Origin: Siphonodentalium dalli
Lineage: Eukaryota > Mollusca > Scaphopoda > Gadilida > Siphonodentaliidae
Length of the DNA stretch: 64,000 bases
Assembly (NCBI GenBank): GCA_032622095.1
Contig: CP136069.1
Coordinates: 156,541,043 to 156,605,042 of the forward strand
Reading direction: 5' to 3'
Within the stretch, counting starts at the first letter, position 1, and every line of letters begins with the position of its first letter. Below the pieces are notes generated by a model. It saw nothing but the letters and a program-made list of their open reading frames with translations. It made no database searches and was not told the DNA's origin. The translations under genes and the position numbers were made by a program. Shown one piece after another: positions 46,495-61,567 of this stretch.

Positions 46495-49400
46495 AAGCAT
46501 AATATGCTTGGAGTTTGTCCTTGTCATGCTCGTATGGCTTATTTTCAATAACTTAGTTTTTCTTTTGAAGCTAATTACCAACAGGGTGAACAAGTAAAAT
46601 TTGGCAATTATTTGCTATGCCATGTGTGCCGACTGCGTGACTCTTCTCGACTAAATGGTACTGAAAGAGACATATGACCATTTGGATGTCACACGCGTGG
46701 TGTCTCGATGCTACCTATAAAGCATGTGGGGGAGTAGCTCCGCCTTGTAAATCTTAGAGATCCAACAACATAATGCTCGCTCATGGTTGACGAGGTAGTG
46801 GGGCCGAATAAAAGTTGGTATCGGCTCTTAAGGGCGCTTCCACATGTGTTATCGGTGGTTAAAGCAGGGAAAAATTCTTCGAAAAACAGTTGTCAATAGG
46901 ATTTCGTAATCGATCCGAATTAGATATAATTCTTCGCCCATTTACGCGATGAATATGTTTTCACCCATCCGTGCAGCTTATTGGCTTGATAGGAAATACA
47001 TTAAGAGTGGTTATGTTTTAGTATCTGATAATGGTGTACGATACAAGAGGGTGTCTTTGCCCATGTCGATTTATTCTTAGGGCAATACGTTTCTTTGTTT
47101 TAAAAGAAACAGATAAGTTAGATGAATGTCTTCAACACATCCTCGTCGTAATAGCTTCATAGTGGACCTAAATAGTCACATAGGTTGATATTGGACTTAT
47201 TTGGTTCTGAACTAAGCCCACACAGTGTACTTATTCCCTTTAAATGTACATTTGTCAAGTCGTGAGTTTTTTTTATTCTTGTTATTTAACAGCTAAAATA
47301 AGTGCAATACGGCTTAATTCATATTGAAATCGGGCTGCTTTAAAAACGTGCGTTTAGGCCCATATTGGGCTTATTTCACATCTAAATAAAGCCAATGCGA
47401 GCTTATATTTCAGCCCTATTGCATAGGTTCAATAAATATGAACTTATTTCAGCGTGAACAGTCTGACATGTGTACGCAAGTTGGAAGGAGATGTAATAGA
47501 TGTTGAAAAATACACGAACTATCGATATGCTCTGAAAAATACTTTCCACAGTTTTAAACAGCCATTTTACATTTTTCGAGCAGAACGTGAAACAAACGCT
47601 CTTTATTGCTACCATATCGGGAATAGACATACACCGAACGCTCTTTTTGGTTCCACGCCGCGCGCGCAAATGGCTGCTTTAAGTTTGGGAAGCAGATATC
47701 ATTAAGTGTTTGTTAACATTTTGATTTCTTAAGGATAACTCCAGTTTTGGATTGTCTCAACCAAAGTTGGTATATTTTCTCAGCCAAACAATAAAGGCCA
47801 AGTTCGATTAGTTTCTGTTCAATAGATTCTGCATGTTCTGTGGCCCATCTACGACTTGCACATTGCCTAAATTTGATATTTTGGTTCACGGTCATTAACT
47901 CCGGTTTGTTTTATTTGATAGGAACTGAATTCCTCTTGTTGACTACGGTACTGTTACGGTAAGCTGGCAATGTTTGGGCCTATGTGTGCTTTGACATCTT
48001 TATCTTCGAGCGTTTGATGTGTGTGGTTCACAGGACGTGTAATGGTAGTCCAACAAATTAGACGATTCGGATTAAGATATATTTTAATATTTGGACATAT
48101 ATGTTGTCTTAATTCCTCATCCGTCTAATACACGACGTGAAAGCGTTGATCACAAAGAACCCAGTAATTTAATGGAGAAGGACATGCCCATTTAGATTAC
48201 ATTGGTCACGTCTAATGACACAAATAAAACCATAAATAAAAAACATACCTTTTGTTGGAATGTTAAATATCATGACTGAACTAACTAGCATAAATGTGTG
48301 TCACTGTTAATCCATAAAATGTTCTTTGAAAGAAACCGACAATTTTTGTAATCGTCTGCGCTCAAAACACACACACAGTTCAGTAGCATAAAGCATAAAA
48401 TTGAAAGCATTAAGAACACTATATTGGGGTAGGGTTAAGTTTTACTTTATTTCTAAATTCTGGTCTGGTACATGATTATATCATTTCATGTCTGGTATTG
48501 GGGATGAATTTATGCTTATTGTGGTGCATGCTGTGCAGTTGTATCCATAAAACTGACAACGTCATGGGAATTGTTTAGTAATTTTTAACTTCAAAATAAT
48601 GAAATTTTAGCTAATTTACCCAAAAAAATCAAATATTTAAACAAAATAGACTCTCCCATATAACATAGACCTCCTCAGATACATTCTAAGTCCATGATAT
48701 ATGATAAGATTCTGAATTGGTTAACAAAACGGGCCATTCTGACTTGACAGGTATTTTCAGATAGAAAATCAGTTTAGGGGGGAGGGTTAAGCTTTTGAAA
48801 ATATCTCGGCTTGTTTGATATCAGTGGTTGTGATATCAGTGAATCAGGTATATAATGCTGAAAATTTTGATGCACCACCGACAACTTTATACCAAAAAAT
48901 GAAAATTTTATAGAAAAACTTCTGGAAAACCTTTTTGAAAAAGCACTGCAATTTATGCATTTTTTTTGGCATTTTCGCGAATTTTTCACAACAATTGTTG
49001 GAGAATATAATTTATTGCACATCAGTAATGTTAAGCAACCCAGATAAAATAAATATCTGATATTCAAGTATATTTTATTCGACATTTCTCTTGTTTTATT
49101 GGTTTTCGTGATTATACTGAAATTTGCAGGTCAAAAACACTAAAAAGGTCAAAAAAATATATTTTCCACCTGCTCCGCCCTGGATACCTCAGTGTTTTGG
49201 AATCCCCATGGGGCAAGGATAATTGGAGATAGCGTCAAAATTTCTACCCTTTCGTGTGATACTACCCTCATCTGTGGGGCCGGTCTAATTATGTATGTGG
49301 TTCACAGGACGTGTAATGGCAGCCTGCATCAATTGGGATCACATCGCAACTGCCAGTAGACAATTCTGGTCCAGAAGTTCCTGAATAGAGAAGACTGAGA

Positions 49401-49515
49401 GGCATCTCTTCTTGAATCTTGATGACAAATCTGAGGCGCCGTTACACTATCGAGACGTCCCCAGGATTCAGCGGCCATGCACGAAAAATGTTTGTCGCTA
49501 TGCGCGATATCAGTT
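46495..49515. repeat. array unit 11 (3021 bp)
   Basis: Private changes include AAATAGTCACA near 47171, TTTCTAAATTC near 48451 and GAATATAATTT near 49003. The last lengthens the 71-codon minus frame to 103 codons. Confidence 0.95.
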
Positions 49516-52500
49516 AAGCATAATATGCTTGGAGTTTGTCCTTGTCATGCTCGTATGGCTTATTTTCAATAACTTAGTTTTTCTTTTGAAGCTAATTACC
49601 AACAGGGTGAACAAGTAAAATTTGGCAATTATTTGCTATGCCATGTGTGCCGACTGCGTGACTCTTCTCGACTAAATGGTACTGAAAGAGACATATGACC
49701 ATTTGGATGTCACACGCGTGGTGTCTCGATGCTACCTATAAAGCATGTGGGGGAGTAGCTCCGCCTTGTAAATCTTAGAGATCCAACAACATAATGCTCG
49801 CTCATGGTTGACGAGGTAGTGGGGCCGAATAAAAGTTGGTATCGGCTCTTAAGGGCGCTTCCACATGTGTTATCGGTGGTTAAAGCAGGGAAAAATTCTT
49901 CGAAAAACAGTTGTCAATAGGATTTCGTAATCGATCCGAATTAGATATAATTCTTCGCCCATTTACGCGATGAATATGTTTTCACCCATCCGTGCAGCTT
50001 ATTGGCTTGATAGGAAATACATTAAGAGTGGTTATGTTTTAGTATCTGATAATGGTGTACGATACAAGAGGGTGTCTTTGCCCATGTCGATTTATTCTTA
50101 GGGCAATACGTTTCTTTGTTTTAAAAGAAACAGATAAGTTAGATGAATGTCTTCAACACATCCTCGTCGTAATAGCTTCATAGTGGACCTAAATATTCAC
50201 ATAGGTTGATATTGGACTTATTTGGTTCTGAACTAAGCCCACACAGTGTACTTATTCCCTTTAAATGTACATTTGTCAAGTCGTGAGTTTTTTTATTCTT
50301 GTTATTTAACAGCTAAAATAAGTGCAATACGGCTTAATTCATATTGAAATCGGGCTGCTTTAATATTGGGCTTATTTCACATCTAAATAAAGCCAATGCG
50401 AGCTTATATTTCAGCCCTATTGCATAGGTTCAATAAATATGAACTTATTTCAGCGTGAACAGTCTGACATGTGTACGCAAGTTGGAAGGAGATGTAATAG
50501 ATGTTGAAAAATACACGAACTATCGATATGCTCTGAAAAATACTTTCCACAGTTTTAAACAGCCATTTTACATTTTTCGAGCAGAACGTGAAACAAACGC
50601 TCTTTATTGCTACCATATCGGGAATAGACATACACCGAACGCTCTTTTTGGTTCCACGCCGCGCGCGCAAATGGCTGCTTTAAGTTTGGGAAGCAGATAT
50701 CATTAAGTGTTTGTTAACATTTTGATTTCTTAAGGATAACTCCAGTTTTGGATTGTCTCAACCAAAGTTGGTATATTTTCTCAGCCAAACAATAAAGGCC
50801 AAGTTCGATTAGTTTCTGTTCAATAGATTCTGCATGTTCTGTGGCCCATCTACGACTTGCACATTGCCTAAATTTGATATTTTGGTTCACGGTCATTAAC
50901 TCCGGTTTGTTTTATTTGATAGGAACTGAATTCCTCTTGTTGACTACGGTACTGTTACGGTAAGCTGGCAATGTTTGGGCCTATGTGTGCTTTGACATCT
51001 TTATCTTCGAGCGTTTGATGTGTGTGGTTCACAGGACGTGTAATGGTAGTCCAACAAATTAGACGATTCGGATTAAGATATATTTTAATATTTGGACATA
51101 TATGTTGTCTTAATTCCTCATCCGTCTAATACACGACGTGAAAGCGTTGATCACAAAGAACCCAGTAATTTAATGGAGAAGGACATGCCCATTTAGATTA
51201 CATTGGTCACGTCTAATGACACAAATAAAACCATAAATAAAAAACATACCTTTTGTTGGAATGTTAAATATCATGACTGAACTAACTAGCATAAATGTGT
51301 GTCACTGTTAATCCATAAAATGTTCTTTGAAAGAAACCGACAATTTTTGTAATCGTCTGCGCTCAAAACACACACACAGTTCAGTAGCATAAAGCATAAA
51401 ATTGAAAGCATTAAGAACACTATATTGGGGTAGGGTTAAGTTTTACTTTATTTCTTAATTCTGGTCTGGTACATGATTATATCATTTCATGTCTGGTATT
51501 GGGGATGAATTTATGCTTATTGTGGTGCATGCTGTGCAGTTGTATCCATAAAACTGACAACGTCATGGGAATTGTTTAGTAATTTTTAACTTCAAAATAA
51601 TGAAATTTTAGCTAATTTACCCCAAAAAAATCAAATATTTAAACAAAATAGACTCTCCCATATAACATAGACCTCCTCAGATACATTCTAAGTCCATGAT
51701 ATATGATAAGATTCTGAATTGGTTAACAAAACGGGCCATTCTGACTTGACAGGTATTTTCAGATAGAAAATCAGTTTAGGGGGGAGGGTTAAGCTTTTGA
51801 AAATATCTCGGCTTGTTTGATATCAGTGGTTGTGATATCAGTGAATCAGGTATATAATGCTGAAAATTTTGATGCACCACCGACAACTTTATACCAAAAA
51901 ATGAAAATTTTATAGAAAAACTTCTGGAAAACCTTTTTGAAAAAGCACTGCAATTTATGCATTTTTTTTGGCATTTTCGCGAATTTTTCACAACAATTGT
52001 TGGAGAATATCATTTATTGCACATCAGTAATGTTAAGCAACCCAGATAAAATAAATATCTGATATTCAAGTATATTTTATTCGACATTTCTCTTGTTTTA
52101 TTGGTTTTCGTGATTATACTGAAATTTGCAGGTCAAAAACACTAAAAAGGTCAAAAAAATATATTTTCCACCTGCTCCGCCCTGGATACCTCAGTGTTTT
52201 GGAATCCCCATGGGGCAAGGATAATTGGAGATAGCGTCAAAATTTCTACCCTTTCGTGTGATACTACCCTCATCTGTGGGGCCGGTCTAATTATGTATGT
52301 GGTTCACAGGACGTGTAATGGCAGCCTGCATCAATTGGGATCACATCGCAACTGCCAGTAGACAATTCTGGTCCAGAAGTTCCTGAATAGAGAAGACTGA
52401 GAGGCATCTCTTCTTGAATCTTGATGACAAATCTGAGGCGCCGTTACACTATCGAGACGTCCCCAGGATTCAGCGGCCATGCACGAAAAATGTTTGTCGC

Positions 52501-52517
52501 TATGCGCGATATCAGTT
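49516..52517. repeat. array unit 12 (3002 bp), 19-bp deletion
   Basis: Same 19-bp deletion as unit 8, at 50363/50364, but on a TTTTTTTTGGCATT background that unit 8 lacks. Confidence 0.95.
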
Positions 52518-55500
52518 AAGCATAATATGCTTGGAGTTTGTCCTTGTCATGCTCGTATGGCTTATTTTCAATAACTTAGTTTTTCTTTTGAAGCTAATTA
52601 CCAACAGGGTGAACAAGTAAAATTTGGCAATTATTTGCTGTGCCATGTGTGCCGACTGCGTGACTCTTCTCGACTAAATGGTACTGAAAGAGACATATGA
52701 CCATTTGGATGTCACACGCGTGGTGTCTCGATGCTACCTATAAAGCATGTGGGGGAGTAGCTCCGCCTTGTAAATCTTAGAGATCCAACAACATAATGCT
52801 CGCTCATGGTTGACGAGGTAGTGAGTGGGGCCGAATAAAAGTTGGTATCGGCTCTTAAGGGCGCTTCCACATGTGTTATCGGTGGTTAAAGCAGGGAAAA
52901 ATTCTTCGAAAAACAGTTGTCAATAGGATTTCGTAATCGATCCGAATTAGATATAATTCTTCGCCCATTTACGCGATGAATATGTTTTCACCCATCCGTG
53001 CAGCTTATTGGCTTGATAGGAAATACATTAAGAGTGGTTATGTTTTAGTATCTGATAATGGTGTACGATACAAGAGGGTGTCTTTGCCCATGTCGATTTA
53101 TTCTTAGGGCAATACGTTTCTTTGTTTTAAAAGAAACAGATAAGTTAGATGAATGTCTTCAACACATCCTCGTCGTAATAGCTTCATAGTGGACCTAAAT
53201 ATTCACATAGGTTGATATTGGACTTATTTGGTTCTGAACTAAGCCCACACAGTGTACTTATTCCCTTTAAATGTACATTTGTCAAGTCGTGAGTTTTTTT
53301 ATTCTTGTTATTTAACAGCTAAAATAAGTGCAATACGGCTTAATTCATATTGAAATCGGGCTGCTTTAAAAACGTGCGTTTAGGCCCATATTGGGCTTAT
53401 TTCACATCTAAATAAAGCCAATGCGAGCTTATATTTCAGCCCTATTGCATAGGTTCAATAAATATGAACTTATTTCAGCGTGAACAGTCTGACATGTGTA
53501 CGCAAGTTGGAAGGAGATGTAATAGATGTTGAAAAATACACGAACTATCGATATGCTCTGAAAAATACTTTCCACAGTTTTAAACAGCCATTTTACATTT
53601 TTCGAGCAGAACGTGAAATAAACGCTCTTTATTGCTACCATATCGGGAATAGACATACACCGAACGCTCTTTTTGGTTCCACGCCGCGCGCGCAAATGGC
53701 TGCTTTAAGTTTGGGAAGCAGATATCATTAAGTGTTTGTTAACATTTTGATTTCTTAAGGATAACTCCAGTTTTGGATTGTCTCAACCAAAGTTGGTATA
53801 TTTTCTCAGCCAAACAATAAAGGCCAAGTTCGATTAGTTTCTGTTCAATAGATTCTGCATGTTCTGTGGCCCATCTACGACTTGCACATTGCCTAAATTT
53901 GATATTTTGGTTCACGATCATTAACTCCGGTTTGTTTTATTTGATAGGAACTGAATTCCTCTTGTTGACTACGGTACTGTTACGGTAAGCTGGCAATGTT
54001 TGGGCCTATGTGTGCTTTGACATCTTTATCTTCGAGCGTTTGATGTGTGTGGTTCACAGGACGTGTAATGGTAGTCCAACAAATTAGACGATTCGGATTA
54101 AGATATATTTTAATATTTGGACATATATGTTGTCTTAATTCCTCATCCGTCTAATACACGACGTGAAAGCGTTGATCACAAAGAACCCAGTAATTTAATG
54201 GAGAAGGACATGCCCATTTAGATTACATTGGTCACGTCTAATGACACAAATAAAACCATAAATAAAAAACATACCTTTTGTTGGAATGTTAAATATCATG
54301 ACTGAACTAACTAGCATAAATGTGTGTCACTGTTAATCCATAAAATGTTCTTTGAAAGAAACCGACAATTTTTGTAATCGTCTGCGCTCAAAACACACAC
54401 ACAGTTCAGTAGCATAAAGCATAAAATTGAAAGCATTAAGAACACTATATTGGGGTAGGGTTAAGTTTTACTTTATTTCTTAATTCTGGTCTGGTACATG
54501 ATTATATCATTTCATGTCTGGTATTGGGGATGAATTTATGCTTATTGTGGTGCATGCTGTGCAGTTGTATCCATAAAACTGACAACGTCATGGGAATTGT
54601 TTAGTAATTTTTAACTTCAAAATAATGAAATTTTAGCTAATTTACCCCAAAAAAATCAAATATTTAAACAAACTAGACTCTCCCATATAACATAGACCTC
54701 CTCAGATACATTCTAAGTCCATGATATATGATAAGATTCTGAATTGGTTAACAAAACGGGCCATTCTGACTTGACAGGTATTTTCAGATAGAAAATCAGT
54801 TTAGGGGGGAGGGTTAAGCTTTTGAAAATATCTCGGCTTGTTTGATATCAGTGGTTGTGATATCAGTGAATCAGGTATATAATGCTGAAAATTTTGATGC
54901 ACCACCGACAACTTTATACCAAAAAATGAAAATTTTATAGAAAAACTTCTGGAAAACCTTTTTGAAAAAGCACTGCAATTTATGCATTTTTTTTGGCATT
55001 TTCGCGAATTTTTCACAACAATTGTTGGAGAATATCATTTATTGCACATCAGTAATGTTAAGCAACCCAGATAAAATAAATATCTGATATTCAAGTATAT
55101 TTTATTCGACATTTCTCTTGTTTTATTGGTTTTCGTGATTATACTGAAATTTGCAGGTCAAAAACACTAAAAAGGTCAAAAAAATATATTTTCCACCTGC
55201 TCCGCCCTGGATACCTCAGTGTTTTGGAATCCCCATGGGGCAAGGATAATTGGAGATAGCGTCAAAATTTCTACCCTTTCGTGTGATACTACCCTCATCT
55301 GTGGGGCCGGTCTAATTATGTATGTGGTTCACAGGACGTGTAATGGCAGCCTGCATCAATTGGGATCACATCGCAACTGCCAGTAGACAATTCTGGTCCA
55401 GAAGTTCCTGAATAGAGAAGACTGAGAGGCATCTCTTCTTGAATCTTGATGACAAATCTGAGGCGCCGTTACACTATCGAGACGTCCCCAGGATTCAGCG

Positions 55501-55542
55501 GCCATGCACGAAAAATGTTTGTCGCTATGCGCGATATCAGTT
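52518..55542. repeat. array unit 13 (3025 bp)
   Basis: It shares TGCTGTGCC near 52638, a 4-bp tandem duplication (GTAGTGAGTGGGG near 52820) and GAAATAAACG near 53617 with unit 14. AACTAGAC near 54671 is private. Confidence 0.95.
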
Positions 55543-58500
55543 AAGCATAATATGCTTGGAGTTTGTCCTTGTCATGCTCGTATGGCTTATTTTCAATAAC
55601 TTAGTTTTTCTTTTGAAGCTAATTACCAACAGGGTGAACAAGTAAAATTTGGCAATTATTTGCTGTGCCATGTGTGCCGACTGCGTGACTCTTCTCGACT
55701 AAATGGTACTGAAAGAGACATATGACCATTTGGATGTCACACGCGTGGTGTCTCGATGCTACCTATAAAGCATGTGGGGGAGTAGCTCCGCCTTGTAAAT
55801 CTTAGAGATCCAACAACATAATGCTCGCTCATGGTTGACGAGGTAGTGAGTGGGGCCGAATAAAAGTTGGTATCGGCTCTTAAGGGCGCTTCCACATGTG
55901 TTATCGGTGGTTAAAGCAGGGAAAAATTCTTCGAAAAACAGTTGTCAATAGGATTTCGTAATCGATCCGAATTAGATATAATTCTTCGCCCATTTACGCG
56001 ATGAATATGTTTTCACCCATCCGTGCAGCTTATTGGCTTGATAGGAAATACATTAAGAGTGGTTATGTTTTAGTATCTGATAATGGTGTACGATACAAGA
56101 GGGTGTCTTTGCCCATGTCGATTTATTCTTAGGGCAATACGTTTCTTTGTTTTAAAAGAAACAGATAAGTTAGATGAATGTCTTCAACACATCCTCGTCG
56201 TAATAGCTTCATAGTGGACCTAAATATTCACATAGGTTGATATTGGACTTATTTGGTTCTGAACTAAGCCCACACAGTGTACTTATTCCCTTTAAATGTA
56301 CATTTGTCAAGTCGTGAGTTTTTTTATTCTTGTTATTTAACAGCTAAAATAAGTGCAATACGGCTTAATTCATATTGAAATCGGGCTGCTTTAAAAACGT
56401 GCGTTTAGGCCCATATTGGGCTTATTTCACATCTAAATAAAGCCAATGCGAGCTTATATTTCAGCCCTATTGCATAGGTTCAATAAATATGAACTTATTT
56501 CAGCGTGAACAGTCTGACATGTGTACGCAAGTTGGAAGGAGATGTAATAGATGTTGAAAAATACACGAACTATCGATATGCTCTGAAAAATACTTTCCAC
56601 AGTTTTAAACAGCCATTTTACATTTTTCGAGCAGAACGTGAAATAAACGCTCTTTATTGCTACCATATCGGGAATAGACATACACCGAACGCTCTTTTTG
56701 GTTCCACGCCGCGCGCGCAAATGGCTGCTTTAAGTTTGGGAAGCAGATATCATTAAGTGTTTGTTAACATTTTGATTTCTTAAGGATAACTCCAGTTTTG
56801 GATTGTCTCAACCAAAGTTGGTATATTTTCTCAGCCAAACAATAAAGGCCAAGTTCGATTAGTTTCTGTTCAATAGATTCTGCATGTTCTGTGGCCCATC
56901 TACGACTTGCACATTGCCTAAATTTGATATTTTGGTTCACGATCATTAACTCCGGTTTGTTTTATTTGATAGGAACTGAATTCCTCTTGTTGACTACGGT
57001 ACTGTTACGGTAAGCTGGCAATGTTTGGGCCTATGTGTGCTTTGACATCTTTATCTTCGAGCGTTTGATGTGTGTGGTTCACAGGACGTGTAATGGTAGT
57101 CCAACAAATTAGACGATTCGGATTAAGATATATTTTAATATTTGGACATATATGTTGTCTTAATTCCTCATCCGTCTAATACACGACGTGAAAGCGTTGA
57201 TCACAAAGAACCCAGTAATTTAATGGAGAAGGACATGCCCATTTAGATTACATTGGTCACGTCTAATGACACAAATAAAACCATAAATAAAAAACATACC
57301 TTTTGTTGGAATGTTAAATATCATGACTGAACTAACTAGCATAAATGTGTGTCACTGTTAATCCATAAAATGTTCTTTGAAAGAAACCGACAATTTTTGT
57401 AATCGTCTGCGCTCAAAACACACACACAGTTCAGTAGCATAAAGCATAAAATTGAAAGCATTAAGAACACTATATTGGGGTAGGGTTAAGTTTTACTTTA
57501 TTTCTTAATTCTGGTCTGGTACATGATTATATCATTTCATGTCTGGTATTGGGGATGAATTTATGCTTATTGTGGTGCATGCTGTGCAGTTGTATCCATA
57601 AAACTGACAACGTCATGGGAATTGTTTAGTAATTTTTAACTTCAAAATAATGAAATTTTAGCTAATTTACCCAAAAAAAATCAAATATTTAAACAAAATA
57701 GACTCTCCCATATAACATAGACCTCCTCAGATACATTCTAAGTCCATGATATATGATAAGATTCTGAATTGGTTAACAAAACGGGCCATTCTGACTTGAC
57801 AGGTATTTTCAGATAGAAAATCAGTTTAGGGGGGAGGGTTAAGCTTTTGAAAATATCTCGGCTTGTTTGATATCAGTGGTTGTGATATCAGTGAATCAGG
57901 TATATAATGCTGAAAATTTTGATGCACCACCGACAACTTTATACCAAAAAATGAAAATTTCATAGAAAAACTTCTGGAAAACCTTTTTGAAAAAGCACTG
58001 CAATTTATGCATTTTTTTGGGCATTTTCGCGAATTTTTCACAACAATTGTTGGAGAATATCATTTATTGCACATCAGTAATGTTAAGCAACCCAGATAAA
58101 ATAAATATCTGATATTCAAGTATATTTTATTCGACATTTCTCTTGTTTTATTGGTTTTCGTGATTATACTGAAATTTGCAGGTCAAAAACACTAAAAAGG
58201 TCAAAAAAATATATTTTCCACCTGCTCCGCCCTGGATACCTCAGTGTTTTGGAATCCCCATGGGGCAAGGATAATTGGAGATAGCGTCAAAATTTCTACC
58301 CTTTCGTGTGATACTACCCTCATCTGTGGGGCCGGTCTAATTATGTATGTGGTTCACAGGACGTGTAATGGCAGCCTGCATCAATTGGGATCACATCGCA
58401 ACTGCCAGTAGACAATTCTGGTCCAGAAGTTCCTGAATAGAGAAGACTGAGAGGCATCTCTTCTTGAATCTTGATGACAAATCTGAGGCGCCGTTACACT

Positions 58501-58567
58501 ATCGAGACGTCACCAGGATTCAGCGGCCATGCACGAAAAATGTTTGTCGCTATGCGCGATATCAGTT
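55543..58567. repeat. array unit 14 (3025 bp), mosaic
   Basis: Its left half carries the unit 13 markers (TGCTGTGCC, GTAGTGAGTGGGG, GAAATAAACG). Its right half carries the unit 15/16 markers (TTTCATAG near 57959, TTTTTTTGGGCATT). GACGTCACCAGG near 58506 is private. Confidence 0.95.
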
Positions 58568-61567
58568 AAGCATAATATGCTTGGAGTTTGTCCTTGTCAT
58601 GCTCGTATGGCTTATTTTCAATAACTTAGTTTTTCTTTTGAAGCTAATTACCAACAGGGTGAACAAGTAAAATTTGGCAATTATTTGCTATGCCATGTGT
58701 GCCGACTGCGTGACTCTTCTCGACTAAATGGTACTGAAAGAGACATATGACCATTTGGATGTCACACGCGTGGTGTCTCGGTGCTACCTATAAAGCATGT
58801 GGGGGAGTAGCTCCGCCTTGTAAATCTTAGAGATCCAACAACATAATGCTCGCTCATGGTTGACGAGGTAGTGGGGCCGAATAAATTTGGTATCGGCTCT
58901 TAAGGGCGCTTCCACATGTGTTATCGGTGGTTAAAGCAGGGAAAAATTCTTCGAAAAACAGTTGTCAATAGGATTTCGTAATCGATCCGAATTAGATATA
59001 ATTCTTCGCCCATTTACGCGATGAATATGTTTTCACCCATCCGTGCAGCTTATTGGCTTGATAGGAAATACATTAAGAGTGGTTATGTTTTAGTATCTGA
59101 TAATGGTGTACGATACAAGAGGGTGTCTTTGCCCATGTCGATTTATTCTTAGGGCAATACGTTTCTTTGTTTTAAAAGAAACAGATAAGTTAGATGAATG
59201 TCTTCAACACATCCTCGTCGTAATAGCTTCATAGTGGACCTAAATATTCACATAGGTTGATATTGGACTTATTTGGTTCTGAACTAAGCCCACACAGTGT
59301 ACTTATTCCCTTTAAATGTACATTTGTCATGTCGTGAGTTTTTTTATTCTTGTTATTTAACAGCTAAAATAAGTGCAATACGGCTTAATTCATATTGAAA
59401 TCGGGCTGCTTTAATATTGGGCTTATTTCACATCTAAATAAAGCCAATGCGAGCTTATATTTCAGCCCTATTGCATAGGTTCAATAAATATGAACTTATT
59501 TCAGCGTGAACAGTCTGACATGTGTACGCAAGTTGGAAGGAGATGTAATAGATGTTGAAAAATACACGAACTATCGATATGCTCTGAAAAATACTTTCCA
59601 CAGTTTTAAACAGCCATTTTACATTTTTCGAGCAGAACGTGAAAAAACGCTCTTTATTGCTACCATATCGGGAATAGACATACACCGAACGCTCTTTTTG
59701 GTTCCACGCCGCGCGCGCAAATGGCTGCTTTAAGTTTGGGAAGCAGATATCATTAAGTGTTTGTTAACATTTTGATTTCTTAAGGATAACTCCAGTTTTG
59801 GATTGTCTCAACCAAAGTTGGTATATTTTCTCAGCCAAACAATAAAGGCCAAGTTCGATTAGTTTCTGTTCAATAGATTCTGCATGTTCTGTGGCCCATC
59901 TACGACTTGCACATTGCCTAAATTTGATATTTTGGTTCACGATCATTAACTCCAGTTTGTTTTATTTGATAGGAACTGAATTCCTCTTGTTGACTACGGT
60001 ACTGTTACGGTAAGCTGGCAATGTTTGGGCCTATGTGTGCTTTGACATCTTTATCTTCGAGCGTTTGATGTGTGTGGTTCACAGGACGTGTAATGGTAGT
60101 CCAACAAATTAGACGATTCGGATTAAGATATATTTTAATATTTGGACATATATGTTGTCTTAATTCCTCATCCGTCTAATACACGACGTGAAAGCGTTGA
60201 TCACAAAGAACCCAGTAATTTAATGGAGAAGGACATGCCCATTTAGATTACATTGGTCACGTCTAATGACACAAATAAAACCATAAATAAAAAACATACC
60301 TTTTGTTGGAATGTTAAATATCATGACTGAACTAACTAGCATAAATGTGTGTCACTGTTAATCCATAAAATGTTCTTTGAAAGAAACCGACAATTTTTGT
60401 AATCGTCTGCGCTCAAAACACACACACAGTTCAGTAGCATAAAGCATAAAATTGAAAGCATTAAGAACACTATATTGGGGTAGGGTTAAGTTTTACTTTA
60501 TTTCTTAATTCTGGTCTGGTACATGATTATATCATTTCATGTCTGGTATTGGGGATGAATTTATGCTTATTGTGGTGCATGCTGTGCAGTTGTATCCATA
60601 AAACTGACAACGTCATGGGAATTGTTTAGTAATTTTTAACTTCAAAATAATGAAATTTTAGCTAATTTACCCCAAAAAAATCAAATATTTAAACAAAATA
60701 GACTCTCCCATATAACATAGACCTCCTCAGATACATTCTAAGTCCATGATATATGATAAGATTCTGAATTGGTTAACAAAACGGGCCATTCTGACTTGAC
60801 AGGTATTTTCAGATAGAAAATCAGTTTAGGGGGGAGGGTTAAGCTTTTGAAAATATCTCGGCTTGTTTGATATCAGTGGTTGTGATATCAGTGAATCAGG
60901 TATATAATGCTGAAAATTTTGATGCACCACCGACAACTTTATACCAAAAAATGAAAATTTCATAGAAAAACTTCTGGAAAACCTTTTTGAAAAAGCACTG
61001 CAATTTATGCATTTTTTTGGGCATTTTCGCGAATTTTTCACAACAATTGTTGGAGAATATCATTTATTGCACATCAGTAATGTTAAGCAACCCAGATAAA
61101 ATAAATATCTGATATTCAAGTATATTTTATTCGACATTTCTCTTGTTTTATTGGTTTTCGTGATTATACTGAAATTTGCAGGTCAAAAACACTAAAAAGG
61201 TCAAAAAAATATATTTTCCACCTGCTCCGCCCTGGATACCTCAGTGTTTTGGAATCCCCATGGGGCAAGGATAATTGGAGATAGCGTCAAAATTTCTACC
61301 CTTTCGTGTGATACTACCCTCATCTGTGGGGCCGGTCTAATTATGTATGTGGTTCACAGGACGTGTAATGGCAGCCTGCATCAATTGGGATCACATCGCA
61401 ACTGCCAGTAGACAATTCTGGTCCAGAAGTTCCTGAATAGAGAAGACTGAGAGGCATCTCTTCTTGAATCTTGATGACAAATCTGAGGCGCCGTTACACT
61501 ATCGAGACGTCCCCAGGATTCAGCGGCCATGCACGAAAAATGTTTGTCGCTATGCGCGATATCAGTT
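58568..61567. repeat. array unit 15 (3000 bp), 19-bp deletion
   Basis: It carries the 19-bp deletion (59414/59415), TCTCGGTGC shared with unit 16, and GAAAAAACG otherwise seen only in units 2-5. AATAAATTTGG near 58881, GTCATGTCG near 59326 and CTCCAGTTTG near 59950 are private. Confidence 0.95.
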
